40,711 nucleotides of DNA from an uncultured Flavobacteriales bacterium (GTDB taxonomy: Bacteria; Bacteroidota; Bacteroidia; Flavobacteriales_D; Crocinitomicaceae), in contig CAJQQA010000124.1 of assembly GCA_905480355.1 (NCBI GenBank), forward strand, positions 1 through 40,711, in the 5' to 3' direction. Under the pieces are notes generated by a model. It worked only from the letters and a program-made list of their open reading frames with translations. It was not told the origin of the DNA and did not search any database. Shown piece after piece: positions 1 to 10,243 of this stretch (positions are counted from its first letter, which is position 1; every line of letters begins with the position of its first letter). Both the position numbers and the translations under genes were made by a program.

Positions 1-78
1 ATTTGGGCTATTCAATTAATGCGCGAAGATATGAATTTTATTGTCATTTTGAGCAACAGAAGCACTCTTAAGCTCTAA
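1..78 (+). CDS. C-terminal fragment of an upstream gene (IWAIQLMREDMNFIVILSNRSTLKL*), truncated by window edge
   Basis: Frame 1 is open from base 1 to a TAA at 76-78; too short to assign. Confidence 0.35.
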   Translation: MWAIQLMREDMNFIVILSNRSTLKL

Positions 79-179
79 TAAACCAGCTGTTATGCTTCGC
101 ATCTTGTGAATAAATTACGATTTTTTACTTTTCTCTCTAAAAAAGACGGAGATTTCTTACTTTTAACAAAAATGCAAAA

Positions 180-860
180 ATGCAAAAAATCTGTTTGGTT
201 GAAGACGAAAAGAGCATCGGTGAAATTGTAAAACTAAATCTTGAACTCGAGGGCTATTCTGTAGAATGGCTAGTTGACGGTGAAGACGCAAAAAAATTGT
301 TTGAAGCTAATTTTGAATTCGACCTCATTATTTTGGACGTTATGTTACCTCACATCAATGGTGTTGATTTATGTCGAATAATCCGATTTAAAAGTAAAGT
401 TCCGGTTCTTTTTCTATCTGCAAAAGGCAAAACGACCGACAGAATTCAAGGGTTGAAAGTTGGAGGAAACGACTACCTTCCAAAACCTTTTGACTTAGAA
501 GAGTTATTACTGCGAGTAAGTGTTTTAATAGGAGACGCATCGCAAACTGATATTAAACAAGCAACGATTGGAGAATATCTTGTGAATTTTAAAACGTATG
601 ATTACGTTCATTCATTAACTCAGGAAAAGAAGCGATTATCGAAAAAAGAAATTGCGCTTTTACAGTTATTCTTGGAGAAAGAAGGCGAAGTAATTTCACG
701 AAATGAAATCCTAGACCGTCTTTGGGGGAAAAATCAATTTCCTACAACTCGAACTATTGACAACTACATTTTGAACTTTAGAAAGATTTTTGAGCTAGAT
801 TCAAAGAATCCCAAACTTTTTCACTCAATCAGAGGGGTTGGGTATAAGTTTACTCCTTAA
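180..860 (+). CDS. OmpR/PhoB-family response regulator
   Basis: Receiver domain (VEDEKSIGEI, DLIILDVMLP, KPFDLEELL) plus winged-helix C-terminus (TIDNYILNFRKIF, RGVGYKFTP). Confidence 0.95.
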   Translation: MQKICLVEDEKSIGEIVKLNLELEGYSVEWLVDGEDAKKLFEANFEFDLIILDVMLPHINGVDLCRIIRFKSKVPVLFLSAKGKTTDRIQGLKVGGNDYLPKPFDLEELLLRVSVLIGDASQTDIKQATIGEYLVNFKTYDYVHSLTQEKKRLSKKEIALLQLFLEKEGEVISRNEILDRLWGKNQFPTTRTIDNYILNFRKIFELDSKNPKLFHSIRGVGYKFTP

Positions 861-995
861 TTTTTCCTGCTTTTCAATTATTTCAAAATGAACACATTGA
901 TTACTAATGGAAAAACAATGAATAAATACTCCCCTCTTTCATAACCTCATGTAAGGTAGAATTGCTAGTTTTACCTTAATATTCTATTTTCATCA

Positions 996-1436
996 ATGAA
1001 AGAAAACAGCAAACAATTAAGATACGACAAAGCCTACTTAAGAATGGCTCAAACATGGTCGGAATTATCGCATTGCTCTCGCAAAAAAGTGGGGGCAATT
1101 ATTGTTAAAGATGGAATGATTATTTCAGATGGTTTTAATGGCACTCCTAGTGAGTTTGATAATTGCTGTGAAAATGATGATGGAGATACACACTGGTATG
1201 TGCTCCATGCTGAAGCAAATGCGATTTTAAAAGTGGCCAAGTCCACACATAACTGTCAAAAGTCAACCCTATACCTTACACTCTCTCCTTGTAAGGAATG
1301 CAGTAAATTAGTGTTGCAGTCTGGTATAAACAGAGTCGTTTTTATAAACAGTTACAAAGATGAAAGCGGAATCAATTTTCTAAAAGAAGCAAAAATAGAA
1401 GTCGTTCAAATTGAAAAACCTTTTGATGCAGAATAA
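996..1436 (+). CDS. dCMP deaminase family protein
   Basis: Zn deaminase motifs HAEANAI and PCKEC; NGTPSEFDNC. Confidence 0.93.
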   Translation: MKENSKQLRYDKAYLRMAQTWSELSHCSRKKVGAIIVKDGMIISDGFNGTPSEFDNCCENDDGDTHWYVLHAEANAILKVAKSTHNCQKSTLYLTLSPCKECSKLVLQSGINRVVFINSYKDESGINFLKEAKIEVVQIEKPFDAE

Positions 1437-3009
1437 ACAAAATCAATATTTGATTCCTATTGTAATGGCTTGTTTCCTTGCAATTGGTTTGCTTTTGGGC
1501 AAAAAATTAGCGCCAACTGAAGAGGTATACATCTCTAATGGTGAAGTACGCTATCAAAAAATTCAAGAGATAATTCATGTTCTAGATGAGCGATATGTAG
1601 ATTCAGTCGATGGTCAAGCTCTTTTTGAAAAGACTATTAGTGACATGCTTCACGAACTTGACCCGCACAGCAATTATATCCCTGCAGAAGATTTAAAGTC
1701 CCTAAATGAATCCATTGAAGGTAAATTCAGCGGAGTAGGAATTCGATTTTTTATTATCCAAGACACTATTTGCGTAACAAATGTTTTACCTAATTCTCCA
1801 GCAATGGCAGGTGGATTGAAATCTGGTGATAAGCTGATTAATGTCAATGATTCTTTAATTGCTGGAATTGGTGTAAACAACGAGGATGTAATGGGTCTAT
1901 TGAAAGGCGCAGAAGGTACAACCGTTAACTTGGACATTCTTAGAAATGGTAAAATAAAGTCGTTTGTTGTTGAAAGAGGTTCTGTACCAGTTGTCTCGAT
2001 TTTAGCATCATTTATGCTGAACAACAACACTGGATATGTGAAAATTAATCAATTCAGCGTCACAACATATGATGAGTTCCGAGCGGCAACTAAAGAATTG
2101 AAAAAACAAGGACTAAAAAAACTTGTGGTCGATCTTCGAAATAATGGTGGAGGTGTATTACGAGGAGCCACTTCCATTGCAGATGAGTTTTTAAAAGCCG
2201 GAATCCCAATTGTGGAAACACGTGGTGAACATTCTCGAAAGTTTGTCTATAAATCGAGTGATAAAGGAGAACTAGAAAATATTGAGTTGGCAATCGTCAT
2301 TAATGAGAATAGTGCTTCCGCTTCTGAAATTCTTGCAGGTGCAATTCAAGATAACGATCGTGGAATTATTATAGGTCGTCGTTCTTTTGGAAAGGGTCTA
2401 GTACAAGAAGACTTGATGCTTAGAGATGGAAGTAATTTACGATTAACGATTGCTCGTTATTATACTCCTACAGGACGTTGTATCCAAAAACCATACAAAG
2501 AAAATATAGAATCTTATTACAATGATCAGCTTGAACGTTATGAAAATGGAGAAATGTATCAAGTCGATTCTACGTTGCTAATTGACTCTCTTAAGTTTAC
2601 AACACCAGGAGGGAAAACTGTTTACGGTGGTGGTGGAATAATGCCTGATATTTTTATTCCTTTTGATACCCTTGGAACAAGTTGGTACTATACTCAATTG
2701 CGATATTCTTCCGCTTTCACAACATTCGCGTTCTCTTTTGTAAATGACAAACGAACGAAATGGAAAACTGTTGATCAGTACATCAGCGATTTTGAAGTAA
2801 GCAATGATTTACTTGAACAATTTGTTGCCTTTGCTGAAAAAGAAGGTAACGTTATTCAGAATGCTAAAGAATTAAAGGCAAGTAAAGAGCTTATTAAAAG
2901 AACAATCAAAGGTGAAATAGCACGACAATTGTGGGTGGAACAAGGTTACTATAAGGTAGAAGTGCAAAAAGATGTTGACATTCTGAAAGCAATCAAAGAG
3001 TTACGCTAA
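1426..3009 (+). CDS. S41 family C-terminal processing peptidase (PDZ domain)
   Basis: PDZ (GLKSGDKLINVND), catalytic region NENSASASEILAGAIQDNDRGIIIGRRSFGKGLVQ; start set at the ATG at 1426, overlapping the dCMP deaminase stop. Confidence 0.93.
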   Translation: MQNKQNQYLIPIVMACFLAIGLLLGKKLAPTEEVYISNGEVRYQKIQEIIHVLDERYVDSVDGQALFEKTISDMLHELDPHSNYIPAEDLKSLNESIEGKFSGVGIRFFIIQDTICVTNVLPNSPAMAGGLKSGDKLINVNDSLIAGIGVNNEDVMGLLKGAEGTTVNLDILRNGKIKSFVVERGSVPVVSILASFMLNNNTGYVKINQFSVTTYDEFRAATKELKKQGLKKLVVDLRNNGGGVLRGATSIADEFLKAGIPIVETRGEHSRKFVYKSSDKGELENIELAIVINENSASASEILAGAIQDNDRGIIIGRRSFGKGLVQEDLMLRDGSNLRLTIARYYTPTGRCIQKPYKENIESYYNDQLERYENGEMYQVDSTLLIDSLKFTTPGGKTVYGGGGIMPDIFIPFDTLGTSWYYTQLRYSSAFTTFAFSFVNDKRTKWKTVDQYISDFEVSNDLLEQFVAFAEKEGNVIQNAKELKASKELIKRTIKGEIARQLWVEQGYYKVEVQKDVDILKAIKELR

Positions 3010-3058
3010 ACCCTTCTTTTTCATAAAAATCATTTTCTTTTTCGATTTCTTCCCTATT

Positions 3059-4630
3059 CTAACGCTGTTTAATAACTCGCTTAGAGTAAAACTCACCATT
3101 CAGATTGATTGACACAAAGTACAATCCTGGGGATGTCGTTTTACCTTCACTATCTTTACCGTCCCATTTAATATGAAATTCCGAACCATTATTGATGCTA
3201 CTGTTCAACAAGCTTTTGATCAAACTACCTTGTCCATTATAAATGGAGATTCTTAATTGATCTTCGCTCTCCAATTTCTTTGAAAATAGGTTGAGTTCAT
3301 CAATAAAAGGATTTGGGTAAACAGAAAAATAATTCTCCTCATTTTCAATGATAGAAGCAGTACTTAAATTCATCAAACTGTCCATGTTATAATTCTCGTC
3401 ACCTGCTTGATAGGCCATGTAATGCATAAACACCAAACACATTTCGTCTGAAGTGTTTAGACCTGCAGAAACATTTTCTGGCGGTACATTCGGATTGTTT
3501 GGATTGCCAGCGGTATTGTTATATACTGCATCGACTTTGAGCGTTGTTCCTGCCGTTGCCTTTTGGATGTTTTTATAGAAGTAAAAATCTTGCCACTCGA
3601 AATTCCATTCTGGAACATTAATCAACTTTAAAGTGTCGAAGGAAGGTTCTATCCCGTATACGCGCATGCTTTCACCAATTAAATGCATGTGTGGAAAAAC
3701 GCTCAGTAAAGACACGTCTACTGAGAGACCTCCTGAAGGCGGGTACTGCGCTGAGACATTTGTGATCTGATCTGCTGGCAAAGTAAATGACCAGTTCTCT
3801 AGCAAAGAAGATGTTAACACATCTCGAACTCCCGTTTCTCCAGGAGGATAGAAATGGAAAATCACTTTTGTACTGTCCACTTCTCCAAAACTACCTTCTG
3901 GGTAATGCATCGCAAATAATACTTGTGAATTTGCCTGAAATGGAATGCCTAATTTTAGTGGATTCGTAGTTGGCAAAGTCATGGGTGAACTTCCTGGTGT
4001 ATATCCTGTTACCAAAGATGCGGAGTTGGTTGTTGGGCCGGCACAATCTCCACCAATCGTATCCGTAACCGACGAATTTGCTGGATCTATATAAATCAAA
4101 GCATGATGCACAATCGCAGGATTCCCAGGGATAATTTCAACAGATTTTATCATTCGATTTGTAGCTAATCCAGAAGGAATAGCAAAACAAACATAATCAT
4201 CACTTGTACCTGTAGCCTTACTTGCATACGTTGGGATTTGAAGTTCTAAATCCCCATTTCCTAAGATGGCCCCGCCAGTATAAACAGGTGGTGGTGGAGT
4301 GCTCCCCTGATTGCCTTCAGGAAAACCATTTGAGATCCAGTCTAAAATAGTAGTTTTCTCGGTTGGGGATAATGATCGGTTATGCGTATATGATTGGTAG
4401 CCATTCTCTGGTGGCCATGGCGGCATGTCGTCTGTTGTGATTGATGTTGTAATTATCGAAGTCAATGGACTCGCCTCTGCATATGTCATTAATGGGAATG
4501 GAGCCACGCCTCCCGTATGGTGACATTGTGTGCATTTATTGTAAAATATTTGTGCAACATCATCACTCCAGGTTTGTCCAAAAGTAAACAAACTGATGAT
4601 TATAAAAAATAGTGTGGATAGGGTTCTCAT
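3059..4630 (-). CDS. Secreted cytochrome c / copper type II monooxygenase-like protein with T9SS sorting domain
   Basis: CTQCHH heme-c motif near the N-terminus; PHM-like motifs VHHALIYID, AMHYPEGS, FPHMHLIGESM; C-terminal VYPNPFIDEL...GLYFVSINLNGEFYSKRVIKQR. Confidence 0.82.
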   Translation of the reverse strand: MRTLSTLFFIIISLFTFGQTWSDDVAQIFYNKCTQCHHTGGVAPFPLMTYAEASPLTSIITTSITTDDMPPWPPENGYQSYTHNRSLSPTEKTTILDWISNGFPEGNQGSTPPPPVYTGGAILGNGDLELQIPTYASKATGTSDDYVCFAIPSGLATNRMIKSVEIIPGNPAIVHHALIYIDPANSSVTDTIGGDCAGPTTNSASLVTGYTPGSSPMTLPTTNPLKLGIPFQANSQVLFAMHYPEGSFGEVDSTKVIFHFYPPGETGVRDVLTSSLLENWSFTLPADQITNVSAQYPPSGGLSVDVSLLSVFPHMHLIGESMRVYGIEPSFDTLKLINVPEWNFEWQDFYFYKNIQKATAGTTLKVDAVYNNTAGNPNNPNVPPENVSAGLNTSDEMCLVFMHYMAYQAGDENYNMDSLMNLSTASIIENEENYFSVYPNPFIDELNLFSKKLESEDQLRISIYNGQGSLIKSLLNSSINNGSEFHIKWDGKDSEGKTTSPGLYFVSINLNGEFYSKRVIKQR

Positions 4631-4693
4631 AGTGGCTTTTTTTTTAAAATTATGTTTTTTTAAGTAGAAAACATAATATAGCTCCGTATATTG

Positions 4694-6307
4694 ATGAACA
4701 TGAGTAATTTTATTTCTCTTTCTTTATTTAAAACACTGTACTTAAGCCAGTCGGATTTGCTCACAAATGAAGGGATTGCCGAATTCAAAAATAAATTAAT
4801 AACCGAAGAAGGGATAAAAATAAGGCAGTCCAATGGTATTTCCGATGACGAATTCTCAAAGTTCGTTACTTCATTAAATTCATCTAAGACAATTTTATTT
4901 CACGATTGGATACTACAAAACAGTGCATTGTATACCCTTTTAACTAAAGGAGAAATCACATTCTTTGAGGACATTTCAAATCATTTAAAACATCAGTTTA
5001 TCAACGATTATCGAGAGTTCCTTTCGCCTTACATTGCCGAAAAGCTGAGCCCTTATTTTCAAGGCCCTGCGTTAACAAAAAATGAGATTAACTTGCTTTC
5101 AAACGCTTTTTCATACACACAATTATTGGATCAAAATGATAGAGCAACGGTTGAATACCAACTCTTTTACGGCATTAATGAAAGAATAAAAAAAGAGATT
5201 AAGGATGCTAAAGCAATTGTCGACGAAGCGACACTTATTGACAAAATAACACCACTTTGTGATGAGACAATTCTTCTATGTGTCAATTCTATGTCAAAAG
5301 CTTCATATGTGTTAAAAATAAACTTCGTTGATGACCTCCTCTCTGTGATTAAATACAAATCGTGTACGCCGCGTTTCGCAAATTGGATCATCAAAAAACT
5401 TGAAAAAATAATACTTAACAAAGAACATGAACACAAAATCTCAGATTTAAAAAGAGAGCTAAAAACTGGAGAAATCTCGGTTCGAAATCATGGAAAATCT
5501 AAAATACCCTTCAAATGGACACATATTATCACCTTAGTTTTAGTTGGGAGCATTGGTTTCTTTATTTTTTGGGTGATAAAATTTGAACCTTTAAATGATC
5601 TGGATGACCCTGTGTTTGCAAATGAAACGTCCTTTATGCAATTTACACCCGAAGAAAGGCGGAAGATTGACTCGCTTTTGCATGAAATGAATGGAACTTT
5701 CAAGGAAGATGAAAATTTTATAGATCAAGGCACACCAATTATTGGTAAAAGTGATCAATTAACGATTCGGAAAAATTTCAACAACACCAATCTTGAGCGT
5801 ATCTATCAAGACGTAATCATCGATGCAGAATTGAGAGAAGATTTAATTCAAGATTCTTGTCGTGCACCTATTGCATTCACCCCTATTCCTGACACGAAGG
5901 ACTTAGTAAAAAAAAAGGGACGAATTGAGGCTATGATTAAAAACGAATCAGGATATGATGTTGTTTTGGTTGTGGCAGAGGACAAGGTAAAGGGTTCTTT
6001 ACATTCTTACTATATAAAAAAGGGGGAAACAGCCGTTTTTAAAATCAACCAGTACAATCTAATGCTGCTAATTCCTGGAAATGAATACTCGAAATACAAT
6101 GCCCCAAATAATATTGCGAGCGACCAATTGCCTTCAAAAAAGTTCCTAGAACATTTTTGTGAAATAGATTACAATTGCCGTGAATCTATCAATAGCATGT
6201 ATAGGATAGTAAACAGGTATGAAGGGAAAACGAAATTCTTGTTATTGGGTGAAATTGGTGCCAACTTTCATTTAATTGACATCAATGGCGATTTAGAAGC
6301 AATCTAG
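4694..6307 (+). CDS. Hypothetical protein with one central transmembrane segment
   Basis: Long ORF; TM-like stretch HIITLVLVGSIGFFIFWVIKF in mid-protein; no recognised family. Confidence 0.8.
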   Translation: MNMSNFISLSLFKTLYLSQSDLLTNEGIAEFKNKLITEEGIKIRQSNGISDDEFSKFVTSLNSSKTILFHDWILQNSALYTLLTKGEITFFEDISNHLKHQFINDYREFLSPYIAEKLSPYFQGPALTKNEINLLSNAFSYTQLLDQNDRATVEYQLFYGINERIKKEIKDAKAIVDEATLIDKITPLCDETILLCVNSMSKASYVLKINFVDDLLSVIKYKSCTPRFANWIIKKLEKIILNKEHEHKISDLKRELKTGEISVRNHGKSKIPFKWTHIITLVLVGSIGFFIFWVIKFEPLNDLDDPVFANETSFMQFTPEERRKIDSLLHEMNGTFKEDENFIDQGTPIIGKSDQLTIRKNFNNTNLERIYQDVIIDAELREDLIQDSCRAPIAFTPIPDTKDLVKKKGRIEAMIKNESGYDVVLVVAEDKVKGSLHSYYIKKGETAVFKINQYNLMLLIPGNEYSKYNAPNNIASDQLPSKKFLEHFCEIDYNCRESINSMYRIVNRYEGKTKFLLLGEIGANFHLIDINGDLEAI

Positions 6308-6330
6308 GTTTTTTCTCCTAAATTTGTACC

Positions 6331-6645
6331 ATGATATTATACAATGTAACAGTAAGTATTGATAAAGAAGTCCATTTAACATGGCTTAATTGGATGAAAG
6401 TGGACCATATTCCAAAGGTTATGAATACGGGCTGTTTTAAAGAATGTAGAATTTCAAGAGTACACGGAGAAGAAGAAGGCGGCATGACATTCGCTATTTC
6501 ATACATCAGTCCGTCTCAGGAAAAATACGACGAATATCAAGAAAATCATGCCACTGAATTACAGAACGAACATGCATCAGAATTCAATGGTAAATTTGTA
6601 GCATTTAGAACATTACTCACTGTCATAGAAGAATTTAAACAATGA
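6331..6645 (+). CDS. DUF4286-like small protein
   Basis: 104-aa ORF directly upstream of and overlapping rsmA; MILYNVTVSIDKEVHLTWLNWMKVDHIP resembles the DUF4286 family. Confidence 0.75.
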   Translation: MILYNVTVSIDKEVHLTWLNWMKVDHIPKVMNTGCFKECRISRVHGEEEGGMTFAISYISPSQEKYDEYQENHATELQNEHASEFNGKFVAFRTLLTVIEEFKQ

Positions 6646-7427
6646 GTGTAAAAGCAAAAAAGCATTTAGGTCAACATTTTCTTAAAGATAGAGGGGTTTG
6701 TCAACGTATTTCTGATCAATACAAAGAACATAAAGGTTGTAAAAAGGTCTTGGAGGTTGGGCCAGGCATGGGTGCTCTTACAGAATTTCTGCTTGCGCGT
6801 GATCTTGATGTTTGGGCCATGGAAGTAGACAGAGATAGTGTCCCTTACTTGAATGAACATTTTCCTGCGCTTCATGGAAAAATTATTGAAGCTGACTTTT
6901 TAAAAATTGATTTGAAATCAGTAATGGGTGTCGAGCCCTATGCAGTTGTTGGAAACTTTCCATACAATATCTCTTCTCAAATCCTTTTCACATGCCTTGA
7001 ACATAGAAATCAAATTCCTGAAATCATGGGTATGTTTCAGCGTGAAGTGGCGCAAAGAATTGCAGAGAAGCCTGGCACTAAAAAATATGGTATTCTCAGT
7101 GTATTTATGCAGGCTTATTATGATATTGAGTATTGCTTTACGGTAGATGAACATGTTTTTGATCCACCACCAAGAGTCAAGTCTGGTGTTATTCGTTGTA
7201 TTCGAAATGAACGTGAAAAATTACCTTGTGATGAAGTGTTGTTTAAACAAGTTGTGAAAATGAGCTTTAATCAAAGAAGGAAAACCATTCGTAATTCAGT
7301 GAAAGCTCTTCTCAAAGGAAATAAAGTAGACCATGAATTTATGGCTCTTCGCCCAGAAACTCTATCTGTTGATCAATTTGTTGAATTAACCCAACTGATT
7401 GATGGTTTGTCCCCTGTCGAAGGTTAG
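6642..7427 (+). CDS. rsmA: 16S rRNA (adenine1518-N6/1519-N6)-dimethyltransferase
   Basis: KAKKHLGQHFLKD, EVGPGMGALT, GNFPYNISSQI, FNQRRKTIRNS. Confidence 0.96.
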   Translation: MSVKAKKHLGQHFLKDRGVCQRISDQYKEHKGCKKVLEVGPGMGALTEFLLARDLDVWAMEVDRDSVPYLNEHFPALHGKIIEADFLKIDLKSVMGVEPYAVVGNFPYNISSQILFTCLEHRNQIPEIMGMFQREVAQRIAEKPGTKKYGILSVFMQAYYDIEYCFTVDEHVFDPPPRVKSGVIRCIRNEREKLPCDEVLFKQVVKMSFNQRRKTIRNSVKALLKGNKVDHEFMALRPETLSVDQFVELTQLIDGLSPVEG

Positions 7428-7516
7428 TGGCCAACTCTTAAACTCCAAACGATTGCTCTTAATTTCTCTTTTTCTTATTACATTTGCCTAGAACATTCTT
7501 AACAGAAGATAGTATT

Positions 7517-8656
7517 ATGAAATTCGGTACCAAAGCAATTCACGCAGGGGTTAAGCCAGATGAATCTACTGGAGCAATTATGACTCCTATTTACCAAACT
7601 TCAACATACGTTCAAGATGGTGTCGGAAATCATAAAGGATATCAATATTCGAGAACACAAAATCCCACGCGTCATGCCTTGGAGAAAAATCTAGCCGCTC
7701 TTGAGAATGGGAAACACGGAGCATGTTTCGGCTCAGGATTAGCAGCAATTGATTGCGTTATCAAAATGCTTAATCCTGGAGATGAAGTTGTTTCAACAAA
7801 TGACTTGTATGGGGGTACTTTTAGACTTTTTAAGACCATTTTTGAAAAATACGGAATCAAATTTCACTTTGTTGGAATGTCAGACCCTTCTGAAGTTGAG
7901 GCTGCTGTAAACAAAAACACGAAATTAATTTGGGTAGAGACACCAACAAACCCAATGATAAATATTATTGACATTGAAGCAATGGCGAAGATCTCTAAGT
8001 CTGCTGGAGCGATGTTGTGTGTGGATAACACATTTGCCACGCCGTATTTGCAAAACCCTTTGGATTTAGGGGCCGATATAGTTATGCATTCGGTAACAAA
8101 GTACATTGGAGGTCACTCTGATGTTGTTATGGGGGCTTTAATTTGCAAGGACGATGCTATTGCAGATGAAATGTACAGAATTCAAAATTCTTCCGGGGCT
8201 GTCACAGCACCAATGGATTCGTTCTTAGTTTTAAGAGGAATTAAAACACTGCATTTACGTGTTCAAAGACATTGCGAAAATGCCGAAAAAGTTGCCCGAT
8301 TCTTAGTCAGTCATCCAAAAGTGGACAAAGTTTATTGGCCAGGTCTAGAGTCTCATCCAAATCATGCTATTGCAAAAAGACAAATGCGTGGTTTTGGAGG
8401 TATGATTTCTTTTGATTTGGAAGGAAACAGTATAGAAGATGCACACACAATTGTGAAGAATGTTAAAGTTTTCGCATTGGCTGAATCATTAGGTGGAGTA
8501 GAGTCGTTAATTGGTCATCCTGCAACAATGACACATGCTCCTATACCAAAAGAAGAAAGAGAAAAAATAGGAATAAGCGATTCTTTGATACGATTGAGTG
8601 TCGGAGTAGAAGACGTAGAAGATATAATTGAAGATTTAAGTCAAGCGTTGTCTTAA
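7517..8656 (+). CDS. Cys/Met metabolism PLP-dependent enzyme (cystathionine gamma-synthase/lyase type)
   Basis: MKFGTKAIHAG start, YQYSRTQNPTR, VMHSVTKYIGGHSDVVMG Schiff-base lysine region, ESLGGVESLIGHPATMTH; ORF start at 7484 is probably too long. Confidence 0.93.
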   Translation: MKFGTKAIHAGVKPDESTGAIMTPIYQTSTYVQDGVGNHKGYQYSRTQNPTRHALEKNLAALENGKHGACFGSGLAAIDCVIKMLNPGDEVVSTNDLYGGTFRLFKTIFEKYGIKFHFVGMSDPSEVEAAVNKNTKLIWVETPTNPMINIIDIEAMAKISKSAGAMLCVDNTFATPYLQNPLDLGADIVMHSVTKYIGGHSDVVMGALICKDDAIADEMYRIQNSSGAVTAPMDSFLVLRGIKTLHLRVQRHCENAEKVARFLVSHPKVDKVYWPGLESHPNHAIAKRQMRGFGGMISFDLEGNSIEDAHTIVKNVKVFALAESLGGVESLIGHPATMTHAPIPKEEREKIGISDSLIRLSVGVEDVEDIIEDLSQALS

Positions 8657-8721
8657 AGAAAATATATGCGCTAGAATACTAATTAACTTAGTGCTCTGGC
8701 TATTAAACAAAAATACGTGTT

Positions 8722-9426
8722 ATGATGAATTACAGTAAGTTTGCCGTTATAGGAGTTGGACGTTTTGGTGCTTCAATTGCTCGACGACTGGCAAAGAAAG
8801 GAGCGCAAGTTTTTGCTTTTGATCCAAACGAAGAAAAAATCAATAACATCAAAGATGACGTGGCTTTTGCTGTAAATCTTGATGCAACTGACTTGCGAGC
8901 GTTACAATCCCAGAATTTAGAAGCCATGGATGCGGCCGTTGTTGCCATTGGTGAAAATTTTGAGGCAACTATTCTAAGTTGTGTACATCTAATGGAAATA
9001 GGTGTTAAACGAATTATTGCTAGAGCAAGCGGAGAACAACAACATTTAATTCTCAAGAAAATAGGGATTCATGAAATTCTAACACCTGAAAATGAAGTTG
9101 CAGATGCTGTTGGTGAGAAATTATTGAACCCAAATATTATTTCGTTCCTTTCGCTGCCTGATGATCATGAAATTGCTGAAATAAGTGCACCAAAAGGATG
9201 CGTAGGAAGAACAGTTGATTCTATGGGATTCAGAAATAAGTACGACATGACTTTAATTACAATTAAACGGGTCTTTGAAGTCACAAAAAATGGAGAAGAT
9301 TCTACAGAGCAACATATTATTGGTGTCCCCAAGAATGAAATGGAAATTAAAGAAAAAGATACACTCGTTGTTTTTGGAGCGGCCAAAAGTGTAGAACGTT
9401 TTATTGAAATTAACGAATCGCTTTAA
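8722..9426 (+). CDS. TrkA-family (RCK: TrkA-N/TrkA-C) potassium uptake regulator
   Basis: AVIGVGRFGASIARRLAKKGAQVFAFD NAD-binding motif, ILTPENEVADAVGEKL. Confidence 0.9.
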   Translation: MMNYSKFAVIGVGRFGASIARRLAKKGAQVFAFDPNEEKINNIKDDVAFAVNLDATDLRALQSQNLEAMDAAVVAIGENFEATILSCVHLMEIGVKRIIARASGEQQHLILKKIGIHEILTPENEVADAVGEKLLNPNIISFLSLPDDHEIAEISAPKGCVGRTVDSMGFRNKYDMTLITIKRVFEVTKNGEDSTEQHIIGVPKNEMEIKEKDTLVVFGAAKSVERFIEINESL

Positions 9427-10127
9427 TGTACGTTATTACTGGTGTTTCTAAAGGATTAGGGAAGGCAATTGTTGAACAACTACTTGATGCTGAAGAATCC
9501 GTTATCGGAATCGGCAGAACGAATTCCATTGAGCACAAAAATTATCAATTTATTGAATGCGATTTAAGTGTGAAAAATGCTGTGCATTCATTGTCTCTTG
9601 ACCTGATGGACGAAGAAGTTGTATTAATTAACAATGCTGGTATCATTGGTGACATTAATCGGCTTTCACAACAAGAATCGCTCGATTTGAATACAATTAT
9701 GCAAGTCAATACGATTGCTCCTATGGAATTAGCGCACAAGCTATATTCCCAAACAACCAATAAGCAAGAGTTTTCTTTAATCAATATTAGTTCTGGGGCT
9801 GCAAATAAGTCCATTCCATCTTGGGGAGCTTATTGCGCTTCTAAAGCTGCACTAAATATGCTCACTGAAAGCTTCTATCTTGAAGAAGTTGAATTAGGAA
9901 ATCACCCAACTGTTATGGCTATTTCTCCAGGGGTTATTGATACTGATATGCAAGTGAATATTCGTTCTACTTCAGAAAAAAATTTCTCTGCGGTTCAAAA
10001 TTTTATCGCCATGAAAGAGGGAAATGACTTGTTTTCACCCAAAGAGGCAGCTAGACGTCTATTGAATCTAATTAACTTACCTTTTAAGAAGCAGGTGTTT
10101 CACGATTTACGAACAGTTATACCGTAG
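9426..10127 (+). CDS. SDR family oxidoreductase
   Basis: TGVSKGLGKAI, NNAGIIG, YCASKAALNM; overlaps the TrkA stop. Confidence 0.92.
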   Translation: MYVITGVSKGLGKAIVEQLLDAEESVIGIGRTNSIEHKNYQFIECDLSVKNAVHSLSLDLMDEEVVLINNAGIIGDINRLSQQESLDLNTIMQVNTIAPMELAHKLYSQTTNKQEFSLINISSGAANKSIPSWGAYCASKAALNMLTESFYLEEVELGNHPTVMAISPGVIDTDMQVNIRSTSEKNFSAVQNFIAMKEGNDLFSPKEAARRLLNLINLPFKKQVFHDLRTVIP

Positions 10128-10243
10128 AATCAAGAATCACGACACTTTATCCTTGAAATAACACCTTATAGCATCTTTTTTTTATGTTCACTTACATTTA
10201 TCGTATCTTTACATTGAAATTATGAAATATTATCTCCAAAACT

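Noticed and set aside
1674-2030. 118-aa minus-strand ORF within the S41 protease gene
   Set aside because: Antisense to conserved PDZ coding sequence; no independent support.
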